Positions 1 through 7,042 of a stretch of 15,929 bases of DNA are shown here, one piece after another (the first letter of the stretch is position 1; each line of letters starts with the position of its first letter). Under the pieces are notes generated by a model. The model saw only the letters and a list, made by a program, of their open reading frames with translations. It was not told the origin of the DNA and did not search any database. The DNA lies in assembly GCA_902766915.1 (NCBI GenBank), contig CACXFN010000114.1:1-15929 (forward strand). Reading direction: 5' to 3'. Both the position numbers and the translations under genes were made by a program. Source of the stretch: an uncultured Eubacteriales bacterium (GTDB taxonomy: Bacteria > Bacillota > Clostridia > Peptostreptococcales > Anaerovoracaceae).

Positions 1-34
1 TAAAAGTAGGAAGGCTTGGCTAAAAGTAAGAAGG
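1..34. repeat. Short direct repeat before cbiC
   Basis: Two 14-base copies (taaaagtaggaagg at 1-14 and taaaagtaagaagg at 21-34) differ at one base and are 6 bases apart. The second copy supplies the AAGGA ribosome binding site of cbiC. The window edge cuts the upstream context, so this may be the tail of a previous gene plus a small duplication. No function can be assigned. Confidence 0.5.
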
Positions 35-45
35 ATATGTAGCAT

Positions 46-672
46 ATGGAAATAGAAAACATTAGACCTGAAGATATTGAAAGAAGAAGCTTTGAAATAA
101 TTGATTCTGAGCTTAAGAAACGTGGCCTTAGCATTGATAAGAAACATGAACATATCATTAAGCGCTGCATTCATACCTCAGCGGATTTTGATTATGCTGA
201 GTCCCTTTATTTTTCAGAGGGTGTGGTTGAGAGAATTGCAGAAACCATTAAGAAGGGTTGCTGTATTATTACCGATACTAAAATGGCGCAGGCCGGCATA
301 AATAAAACCAGGCTTGAATTATTTGGAAGCGGAACCATGTGCTTTATCAGCTCGGATGATGTTGCTAAGTCAGCAAAGGAAAGAGGATTAACCAGGTCCT
401 TTGTTGCCATGGAGAAGGCATTGATACTTGAAAAGCCTGTTATCTTTGTTGTGGGAAATGCGCCAACAGCTCTTTTTTCCATCATAAAAATGTACCAGGA
501 GGAAAGATTCACACCTGAGGCAGTTATTGGTGCTCCGGTAGGCTTCGTTAATGTGGAGGCCAGCAAGGAAAAACTCATAGAATCAGGAATCCCATGCATA
601 GTAAATAGAGGCAGGAAGGGCGGAAGTAATATAGCTGCCTGTATAGTGAATGCAATACAGTATAAAATGTGA
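46..672 (+). CDS. cbiC: Precorrin-8X / cobalt-precorrin-8 methylmutase
   Basis: This 208-residue cytoplasmic enzyme moves a methyl group from C-11 to C-12 of the corrin ring precursor, giving hydrogenobyrinate or cobyrinate in cobalamin synthesis. The N-terminal part carries the family signature CIHTSADFDYAESL, with His43 at the position of the catalytic histidine of CobH. The middle (ITDTKMAQAGI, about 76-86) and the C-terminal VIGAPVGFVNVEASKE and NRGRKGGSN blocks are typical of CbiC/CobH. The length matches the family. AAGGA at 31-35 sits 10 bases before the ATG. No other cobalamin gene is in view, so it is probably the last gene of a cob/cbi cluster upstream. CobH (aerobic) and CbiC (anaerobic) cannot be separated by sequence alone; the anaerobic route is more likely in Clostridia. 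Confidence 0.93.
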   Translation: MEIENIRPEDIERRSFEIIDSELKKRGLSIDKKHEHIIKRCIHTSADFDYAESLYFSEGVVERIAETIKKGCCIITDTKMAQAGINKTRLELFGSGTMCFISSDDVAKSAKERGLTRSFVAMEKALILEKPVIFVVGNAPTALFSIIKMYQEERFTPEAVIGAPVGFVNVEASKEKLIESGIPCIVNRGRKGGSNIAACIVNAIQYKM

Positions 673-683
673 TATACTATAGA

Positions 684-711
684 TTGTGTGATTAAAGGGA
701 AGAAATATACT
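684..711 (+). promoter_or_regulatory. Possible sigma-A promoter for metG
   Basis: TTGTGT (684-689) and TATACT (706-711) are separated by 16 bases in the 117-base gap between cbiC and metG. Further TATACT hexamers at 673-678 and 731-736 lack convincing -35 partners. The gap is too short and lacks the motifs for a T-box leader. The call rests only on hexamer match and spacing. Confidence 0.35.
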
Positions 712-789
712 TTAAGCACAAAATAATAAATATACTAAACTATTCAAAGGCTCTTTGCTCATTTGCAGAGGGACGGGAAGGAATTAATA

Positions 790-2364
790 ATGTCTGAAAC
801 ACTTAATAAAGGAACCTACTACATCACAACACCAATTTACTATCCCAGTTCTAATCTACATATAGGTCATACCTATTGCACCGTAATGACGGATGCCATG
901 GCCAGATTTAAGAGGCTATCCGGTTACGATGTCCACTTCTTAACTGGTACGGATGAACACGGACAGAAGATTCAGAAGAAGGCTGATGAGGCAGGGGTTA
1001 CCCCCCAGGCTTTCGTGGATCAGGTGGTTGAAGGCATTAAGGAGCTCTGGGCTAAAATGGAAATCTCTTATGATGACTTTATACGTACCACTGAGCCTAG
1101 GCACATAAAGAGAGTCCAGGAAATCTTTAAGAAGATGTATGAAAAGGGTGATATCTATAAATCCGTTTACGAAGGTCTATATTGTACAGACTGTGAGGCT
1201 TTCTGGACAGAGAGTCAGCTGGAGGATGGCAAGTGCCCGGATTGCGGAAGACCTGTGGAAAAGGCCCAGGAAGAGGCATATTTCTTTAGGCTTTCTGAAT
1301 ACGGAGATAAACTCTTAAATCTCTATGATGAGCACCCGGAATTCCTGCAACCGGATACCAGAAGAAATGAAATGAAAGCATTCATCAATCAAGGGCTGGA
1401 GGATCTCTGTATTTCCAGAACCAGCTTTGATTGGGGTATTCCTGTGCCAATTGACGAAAAGCATGTTATCTATGTTTGGTTGGATGCCCTTTCCAACTAC
1501 ATAACTGCACTTGGTTATCCGGATGATCCTGAACTATACAATAAATATTGGCCGGCGGATGTACATCTGGTTGGTAAGGAGATAGTTCGTTTTCATAGCA
1601 TCATTTGGCCTGCAATGCTCATGTCCATAGAAGAACCTCTTCCGAAGCAGGTTCTGGGTCATGGATGGCTTTTGATAGATGGTGGAAAGATGAGTAAATC
1701 CAAGGGTAATGTGGTTGACCCTGTGGTTTTAATCGATAGATATGGAATCGATGCACTGAAATACTTCCTTCTGAGGGAATATACCTTTGGTCAGGACGGT
1801 GTGTTTACAAACGAAGTTATGCTAAAGAGAATGAATTTCGATTTGGCAAACGACCTTGGAAATCTCGTTTCACGAACGGTTTCTATGATAGAAAAGTATT
1901 GTAATGGAGTCATTCCAAAGGCATATACCGAGGACGATATAGATAAGGAATTGAAGTCAATTGCCATCTCCGCTCCGGAAAAGGTGGAAGCACAAATGGA
2001 TAAGTTCGCCTTTAATATGGCATTGGAGGAGATTTGGATTCTGGTATGTAGAGCAAACAAATACGTGGATGAAAAGGAACCCTGGGCTCTGGCAAAGGAC
2101 GAATCCAAGAGTGATGAATTGGAAACCTGTATGCATAATCTGGCTGAATGCCTCAGGATTATCGGTATTCTGATTTATCCTTTCATGCACACCACTACGG
2201 ATAGAATCTGGGAACAGATAGGTATAACCGATGAGGTTCGCTGGGAAGATGCTTCCAAATTCGATATGCTGGATGGACAGAAGGTTAACAAGGGACCGGT
2301 TCTGTTCCCCCGTCTGGATATTGAAAAGGAACTGGAAGCCTTGGAAGAACTTCAGAAAAAGTAG
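790..2364 (+). CDS. metG: Methionyl-tRNA synthetase (short form)
   Basis: The protein charges tRNA-Met with methionine. It has 524 residues from the ATG at 790, which has GGAAGG at 776-781 as ribosome binding site; the in-frame TTG at 763 lacks comparable support. Class I signatures are present: HIGH at 24-27 and KMSKS at 300-304. A zinc knuckle of four cysteines (132, 135, 149, 152) lies in the connective peptide. The helical anticodon-binding domain follows and ends near [20 protein letters not shown]. The C-terminal tRNA-binding (tRBD) domain found in the longer MetRS of many Firmicutes (about 650 residues) is absent, since a stop follows directly. tatD lies 12 bases downstream, a pairing common in Firmicutes. 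Confidence 0.97.
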   Translation: MSETLNKGTYYITTPIYYPSSNLHIGHTYCTVMTDAMARFKRLSGYDVHFLTGTDEHGQKIQKKADEAGVTPQAFVDQVVEGIKELWAKMEISYDDFIRTTEPRHIKRVQEIFKKMYEKGDIYKSVYEGLYCTDCEAFWTESQLEDGKCPDCGRPVEKAQEEAYFFRLSEYGDKLLNLYDEHPEFLQPDTRRNEMKAFINQGLEDLCISRTSFDWGIPVPIDEKHVIYVWLDALSNYITALGYPDDPELYNKYWPADVHLVGKEIVRFHSIIWPAMLMSIEEPLPKQVLGHGWLLIDGGKMSKSKGNVVDPVVLIDRYGIDALKYFLLREYTFGQDGVFTNEVMLKRMNFDLANDLGNLVSRTVSMIEKYCNGVIPKAYTEDDIDKELKSIAISAPEKVEAQMDKFAFNMALEEIWILVCRANKYVDEKEPWALAKDESKSDELETCMHNLAECLRIIGILIYPFMHTTTDRIWEQIGITDEVRWEDASKFDMLDGQKVNKGPVLFPRLDIEKELEALEELQKK

Positions 2365-2376
2365 TTTGGAGAAGCA

Positions 2377-3207
2377 ATGCTTTTTGACTCACATGCACAT
2401 TTAAATGAGAGGCGTTTTTCGGATGGGGAACGTCAGGCCATTTGCGAAAGGATTGAGGAAAGCGAAATCCTCAGTTTTGTTGCGGATATTGGCTTCGATT
2501 ATCCATCATCGGTTCAGGCTGCAAAGGATGCTGAGGATTATCCTTGGTGTGTGGCTGCGGTGGGGGTTCATCCACATGATGCCAAGACAGTGACGGAGGA
2601 TGTGCTTTCCGGAATCAAGGAACTTACTAAGGGCGTTAGAGTTCAGGCGATCGGTGAGATCGGATTGGACTATTACTATATGCATTCGGAAAAAGCTGAT
2701 CAAAGATACTGGTTTAGAAGGCAGATTCAGCTGGCAAATGAACTTAGGATGCCAATAGTTATTCACAGTAGGGAGGCGGATCAGGAAACCCTTGATATAT
2801 TGGTGGAAGAGGGGGCCTTCAGTCAGGAGAGAATGAGCTGGTTCCCCGGGAGACCCGGACCAAAGGGAGATTTGGTTCCTGATGCCAGAGTGGACATCCA
2901 TTGCTTTTCCGGTAGTGCGGAAATAGGAAGAGAATATGTTAAGCTAGGTGCTACGTTGGGTATTTGTGGACCTCTTACATATAAAAACAACAAGAAGACA
3001 GTCAGGGTTGTGGAGGAGGTTCCTATTGAATTTTTGATGGTGGAAACCGATACACCATACCTGACACCTATACCTTTTAGAGGGAAACCCAATAGGCCCT
3101 GGTATGTGGAATATACTGCACGTAAGCTGGCAGAAATAAAGAATATTGAATTTCAGGAAGCTGCCAGAATTACCTGCGATAATGCAAGACGTTTCTATGA
3201 TATATAG
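2377..3207 (+). CDS. tatD: TatD family metal-dependent hydrolase (DNase)
   Basis: The protein is an amidohydrolase-fold metallo-hydrolase. Family members act as 3'-5' exonucleases on DNA or RNA or in nucleic acid repair. Metal ligands are visible: H6 and H8 (DSHAHLN), E94 (IGEIGLDYY), H130 (VIHSRE), H175 (DIHCFSG) and D225 (VETDTPYLTP). It has 276 residues, some 15-20 more than usual TatD proteins. The excess lies at about residues 147-171, between the H130 and H175 strands: a Gly/Pro-rich loop that is unusual for the family. GGAG at 2367-2370 precedes the ATG. It is probably co-transcribed with metG. Confidence 0.93.
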   Translation: MLFDSHAHLNERRFSDGERQAICERIEESEILSFVADIGFDYPSSVQAAKDAEDYPWCVAAVGVHPHDAKTVTEDVLSGIKELTKGVRVQAIGEIGLDYYYMHSEKADQRYWFRRQIQLANELRMPIVIHSREADQETLDILVEEGAFSQERMSWFPGRPGPKGDLVPDARVDIHCFSGSAEIGREYVKLGATLGICGPLTYKNNKKTVRVVEEVPIEFLMVETDTPYLTPIPFRGKPNRPWYVEYTARKLAEIKNIEFQEAARITCDNARRFYDI

Positions 3208-3244
3208 ATCCTGATTGCAAATTAATAGTTATTGGAGATGTATG

Positions 3245-4675
3245 ATGGGAACAATTAGATTTGCGATAGCCCTGTTACTTGGTAAATTAGCCATATTGGT
3301 GCTATCAATAACACAGTTTGGAGGAACGGATTTTCCGGGCAGACTTGCCTTGAAGATTTGTCCGGATTTCTTGGAGAGAATAGAGAAGCCTGCCAAGATT
3401 GTGGGTGTCACCGGAACCAACGGTAAGACCACGGTGTCAAACCTAATTAGCGACTGTCTAAGGTCGATGGACATTCACGTTCTGAATAACAGCGCAGGAT
3501 CAAATGTTGAATCGGGAATCGCGACCTGCTTAATCAGAGGGGTTAGTATCCTGGGACGTGAGAAATATGGAACTGGAGTTTTGGAAATAGACGAAAGAGC
3601 GTCCAGGGTTATCTTCCCTTGGGTTGAGCCTGATGTTCTTCTGGTTACCAACCTAACCAGAGATTCCATAATGAGAAATGGACATCCTGAATATATTCAG
3701 CAGGTATTGACTCACTATATGCCGGCTAAAACCAAATTGGTGCTAAATGCGGATGACCTTATTGCAAGTGGTGTGGCTCCAAGCAATCCCAGAAAGTATT
3801 TCGGAATTGCAGGCATGCCCGGAGATAAAAAGGTTAACAACAACCTGATTGATGATTATCCCATCTGTCCATTATGTCATAAGCGATTAGCCTATGAATA
3901 CAATAGATACAGTAATATGGGAAAGGCCTATTGTCCCGTTTGCGGATTCAGATCACCCGGCTATGACTATACGGGAGAACTTTTGCAAGAAGGAAGTGGA
4001 GAAGGATCACACTACAGAGGAAAATTCGTCAGGGTCACAACCGATACAAGAAGCGAGGAATTCCCGGTACTACAGGACAGCGTCTTCAATATCTATAATG
4101 AGGTTGCGGCTATTGCGACTCTCTTGGAAATAGGCATGAGGATGGTGGATATAAAGAAGGCCATCAGCAAGCAAAGCATTATTAAATCCAGATTTGATTC
4201 CATCAGGATTGGTTCCATAAACATAATCACGCTTCTATGTAAAAATAAGAATGCATATGCCACCTCCAGAGTTTTCGAGTATATTTCCAAGCAACCGGGG
4301 GATAAGGAAATCCTGCTTCTTAACAATACCTTGGAAGATGCCAAGGCCTGGTCTGAAAATACATGCTGGCATTATGACTGCGATTTTGAACTTCTAAGCG
4401 ACAACAGGGTGAAACGAGTCGTGGTATTTGGTGACCGAGCCCTGGATTTAAGATTTAGAATGATACTTGCCGGAGTTCCTGATAGCAGGATTGTATGTGT
4501 GGATGACTATAAGGATGCACCTGCGGCTCTCCAATATTTTGATAATGATAATATTTATATTCTCTATGGCACGGATCCCATGAAGGTAGGTAAAGAGGCC
4601 ACAGAGATTGCGGTGGAATTGGCCCAGGCCAAGATGGAAGGAGGTCGTAATGAAGATAGAAATCCTTTATCCTGA
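3245..4675 (+). CDS. murT: MurT-like Mur ligase family protein (divergent)
   Basis: MurT normally works with GatD to amidate the alpha-carboxyl of D-Glu in lipid II, on the inner membrane face. This 476-residue protein has a hydrophobic N-terminus (about 4-22), the Mur ligase P-loop GTNGKTT (57-63), a four-cysteine zinc ribbon (C208, C211, C230, C233) as in MurT, and a C-terminal domain of the DUF1727 type. GGAG at 3234-3237 favours the ATG at 3245 (7 bases) over the adjacent ATG at 3242 or the TTG at 3215. Several motifs that are well kept in MurT look altered: TRDSIMRNG for the usual FRDQLDRYG, CKNKNAYA for KNPAGFN, an irregular DAKAWS..WHYDCD for DGRDVSWIWDxD, and YGTDPMK for LPTYTAM. The family motifs are recalled, not aligned by computer. 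The gene overlaps the gatD-like gene by 26 bases. Confidence 0.82.
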   Translation: MGTIRFAIALLLGKLAILVLSITQFGGTDFPGRLALKICPDFLERIEKPAKIVGVTGTNGKTTVSNLISDCLRSMDIHVLNNSAGSNVESGIATCLIRGVSILGREKYGTGVLEIDERASRVIFPWVEPDVLLVTNLTRDSIMRNGHPEYIQQVLTHYMPAKTKLVLNADDLIASGVAPSNPRKYFGIAGMPGDKKVNNNLIDDYPICPLCHKRLAYEYNRYSNMGKAYCPVCGFRSPGYDYTGELLQEGSGEGSHYRGKFVRVTTDTRSEEFPVLQDSVFNIYNEVAAIATLLEIGMRMVDIKKAISKQSIIKSRFDSIRIGSINIITLLCKNKNAYATSRVFEYISKQPGDKEILLLNNTLEDAKAWSENTCWHYDCDFELLSDNRVKRVVVFGDRALDLRFRMILAGVPDSRIVCVDDYKDAPAALQYFDNDNIYILYGTDPMKVGKEATEIAVELAQAKMEGGRNEDRNPLS

Positions 4676-5408
4676 AATATGCGGTCTCTATGGTGAACTA
4701 TATAATATTGAATATCTGAGGCGCTCCGTTCCTGATTGTGGAATTGCCACCACATCACTTGGAGAAAGACCCAGGTTTCTGGATGACAGGACTATTGATC
4801 TTGTTTACATGGGAACAATGACTGAACGCTCTCAGCTAATTGTTGTTGATGAACTTACGCCTCTAAGAGAGGAAATTTGGGATGCCATTGAAAGAGGTCA
4901 AAGATTCCTCATTACGGGTAATGCACTTGAGATTTTTGGAAACAGTATCATTGAAAAGAGCGATATGGTGATTTCCGAAATTGGAGGTGATGGCTATGAA
5001 TGCCTGGGCCTCTTCGATATCAATGTGAGCAGGGATATGCTTCATAGGTATAATTCCCTGTTTAAAGGTGCATACATGCTTACGGAAAGGGATGCCATAG
5101 AGATAGTTGGATATCAAAGTCAATTTGGTAGGGCTTCCTATGGACCTAATGCACCGGATCCTCTATTCAAGGTAATTCGTGGACCAAGCTTTGGCAATAG
5201 CCAAATGGGTGAAGGCTTTAGGTATAAGAATTTCATGGCCACGTATATTATAGGGCCATTATTGGTGCTTAATCCTGCTTTCCTGGCAAGGCTTTGCTGG
5301 GAGATGGGATATGCGGGAATCGCTCCTGCCTGTGCCGATGCAGCTATGGAGGCCTATAGAAAAAGGCTTTATGAATATAGTGATCCTGATAGGGGCTTTG
5401 AATATTAG
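4650..5408 (+). CDS. gatD: GatD-like protein lacking the glutaminase Cys and His
   Basis: GatD is the class I (CobB/CobQ-type) glutaminase that feeds ammonia to MurT. This 252-residue protein starts at the ATG at 4650, preceded by a strong GGAAGGAGGT (4636-4645), inside the 3' end of the murT-like gene, so translation is probably coupled. GatD features remain: LYPEI.GLYGELYNI at the N-terminus, FLITGNALEIFG at the nucleophile elbow, GYQSQFGRASYG, and GFRYKNFMATYIIGPLLVLNP near the C-terminus. In active GatD the elbow reads like ICGGYQ and the C-terminal motif like GTYLHGPLL. Here Thr89 stands at the Cys position and Ile201 at the His position. The usual GGGQDREQ stretch reads MGTMTERSQ. The frame is open and length normal, so it resembles a retained pseudoenzyme. 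A C-terminal tail of about 30 residues extends beyond the domain. Confidence 0.8.
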   Translation: MKIEILYPEICGLYGELYNIEYLRRSVPDCGIATTSLGERPRFLDDRTIDLVYMGTMTERSQLIVVDELTPLREEIWDAIERGQRFLITGNALEIFGNSIIEKSDMVISEIGGDGYECLGLFDINVSRDMLHRYNSLFKGAYMLTERDAIEIVGYQSQFGRASYGPNAPDPLFKVIRGPSFGNSQMGEGFRYKNFMATYIIGPLLVLNPAFLARLCWEMGYAGIAPACADAAMEAYRKRLYEYSDPDRGFEY

Positions 5409-5421
5409 TTTTAATATCAAG

Positions 5422-5463
5422 TACCTATTAGCAGTATAGAGATTTCTGATTTAGGTATTTTTT
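5422..5463 (+). terminator. Weak terminator-like hairpin between gatD-like gene and tilS
   Basis: TACCTA (5422-5427) pairs with TAGGTA (5452-5457), followed by six T (5458-5463). A second short pairing CAG/CTG (5432-5434 with 5446-5448) closes the inner loop. The outer stem is only 6 pairs and A/T-rich, so termination may be partial. It lies just before the tilS ribosome binding site and separates the murT/gatD pair from tilS. Confidence 0.4.
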
Positions 5464-5483
5464 CAAAGGTAGGCGAATTGGAA

Positions 5484-7013
5484 ATGCGAAAAGAGAATGA
5501 AGGGAAAAAGGCGGCTGTAAAAAAACAGGTTTTACAGACTATCGATGAACGCAGTATGCTGGATGGTGTTAGACATGTAGTATTAGGCTTCTCGGGAGGT
5601 CCTGATTCTATGTGTCTTTTTGATGTTTTACTATCCTTGGACAAGGATATCAAAATTCACCCGGTTCACGTTAACCATAGCATACGGAAGGGAGTCTGTG
5701 ATGAGGAACAGCTCTTCTGTGAAGAATACTCAGCTAATAGAGGTTTAGAATGTAGATCCTTCGTAGTTGACTGTGAAGGCAAGTCAATGGAATGGGGAAT
5801 CTCTTCTGAAGAGGCTGGAAGAAGACTTAGATATGAAGCCTTCGGCCAAGTGGTTAGTGAAATTGCTGAGGCAGAGGGTATGGCTCCTTCTGGGGATTCC
5901 ACCTTTGATGGTATTGTGGTGGCAATTGCCCAGAATGCCAATGACCAGGCAGAAACGGTACTTATGAGGATACTTAGAGGAACCGGTGTTAAGGGACTAT
6001 CAGGTATACCCTATACCAGGATGGATGAAGGCGGTTTCGAAGTTATTAGACCCTTGCTGGATGTGAAGAGAGAAGACATATTGGCTTATTGTGAAGAAGC
6101 CGGGCTCTCTCCCAGAATGGATAAGACAAACGAAGAACCGATTTATAAGAGAAATCAAATTCGCCTGGAACTACTTCCCTATTTGGCGCTGAAATATAAT
6201 CCAAACATTATAGAGGCATTATTGAGGCTTTCTGAATCTGCCAGGCAGGAAAGTAAATATATTGATGATGATTCTGAAGATGTGCTTTCCAAACTAACTG
6301 TTTCTGAATGCATGGAGAATCCGCGTTGGGAAATCACTGCAAACAATAATGAATTAAGAACCTTACCGGAACCCCTTTGTGTCAGGGCCATTTCTATGCT
6401 ACTTGGAAGAGTGGGCTTAACGGAAGATGTGGTTTATGAGCATATTAAGGCCATAGAAAAACTTATATTTGGAGATAACCCATCTGCCAGGGTGGACCTT
6501 CCGCGAACTTTTTACGTTAGACGTGAGTATGACAACCTTATTTTTGGATATGAAAATTGGGAAGAACTTAGTTTGTCTCACTCCAATACCAATCATGAAA
6601 GTGGCAAGTTTGAATCCAAGTTAAAGATGCAAAAATTGACGGTTTCCGAATTGGATGAATTCCTTACAGGTCTTGATTTGGGACCTGGTGACTACGCCGC
6701 TTACGATGAAGATAAATTGGTAGGGATCTATGGTGTTGGTGGAAGTAAGGCCATGGAGATTCGGTTCAGAAAACCGGGAGACGTTATGCGTCTAAATGTT
6801 GGAACCAAGAAACTTCAAGACATTATGGTGGATGCCAAAATCCCATTAAAGGAGAGAGATTTGGCAACTGTTGTAGCCATTGGAAATGAAGTTCTTTGGT
6901 TTCTGCCCTTTGATGGAAAGAACAGGCGTTGGAGCAGTGAGTTTAGAATCGATCATGATACAGAATCGGTGGTTGTATTCTATATAAACAAAGATGCCGA
7001 TAATGCTGAATAA
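5484..7013 (+). CDS. tilS: tRNA(Ile)-lysidine synthetase
   Basis: TilS attaches lysine to C34 of the CAU anticodon of a minor tRNA-Ile, using ATP, so that it reads AUA codons as isoleucine. The PP-loop SGGPDS lies at 37-42, followed by HPVHVNHSIR, AQNANDQAETVLMRILRGTGVKGLSGI and RNQIRLELLPYL, all family blocks. The C-terminal TilS domain (RFRKPGDVMRL...LQDIMVDAKIP) is present. It has 509 residues, slightly long for the family, partly from an acidic/Gly-rich insertion before AIAQNANDQ. The ATG at 5484 is preferred; AGGTAGG at 5467-5473 lies 10 bases upstream, and the in-frame TTG at 5478 is an alternative. The hpt and ftsH neighbours seen in many Firmicutes are not here; a phosphohexomutase follows after 29 bases. 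Confidence 0.95.
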   Translation: MRKENEGKKAAVKKQVLQTIDERSMLDGVRHVVLGFSGGPDSMCLFDVLLSLDKDIKIHPVHVNHSIRKGVCDEEQLFCEEYSANRGLECRSFVVDCEGKSMEWGISSEEAGRRLRYEAFGQVVSEIAEAEGMAPSGDSTFDGIVVAIAQNANDQAETVLMRILRGTGVKGLSGIPYTRMDEGGFEVIRPLLDVKREDILAYCEEAGLSPRMDKTNEEPIYKRNQIRLELLPYLALKYNPNIIEALLRLSESARQESKYIDDDSEDVLSKLTVSECMENPRWEITANNNELRTLPEPLCVRAISMLLGRVGLTEDVVYEHIKAIEKLIFGDNPSARVDLPRTFYVRREYDNLIFGYENWEELSLSHSNTNHESGKFESKLKMQKLTVSELDEFLTGLDLGPGDYAAYDEDKLVGIYGVGGSKAMEIRFRKPGDVMRLNVGTKKLQDIMVDAKIPLKERDLATVVAIGNEVLWFLPFDGKNRRWSSEFRIDHDTESVVVFYINKDADNAE

Positions 7014-7042
7014 ATTTATCGAGTTGGAAAAAGAGGAATCAA

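Noticed and set aside
207..719. A 170-codon frame on the minus strand opposite cbiC
   Set aside because: It is the antisense shadow of a clear cbiC gene, lacks a ribosome binding site and has no recognisable domain.
673..789. Possible T-box or SAM riboswitch before metG
   Set aside because: The gap is only 117 bases, with no T-box (TGGNACCGCG-type) sequence, no terminator stem and no SAM riboswitch core. Only a small hairpin around 751-770 is seen.
763..789. Upstream TTG start for metG adding 9 residues
   Set aside because: The ATG at 790 has GGAAGG at good spacing, and MetRS N-termini begin close to the YYITTPIYY strand.
4650..5408. Treating the gatD-like gene as a pseudogene
   Set aside because: There is no frameshift or internal stop, its ribosome binding site is strong and it overlaps its partner gene. 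Loss of the dyad fits a retained pseudoenzyme better than decay.
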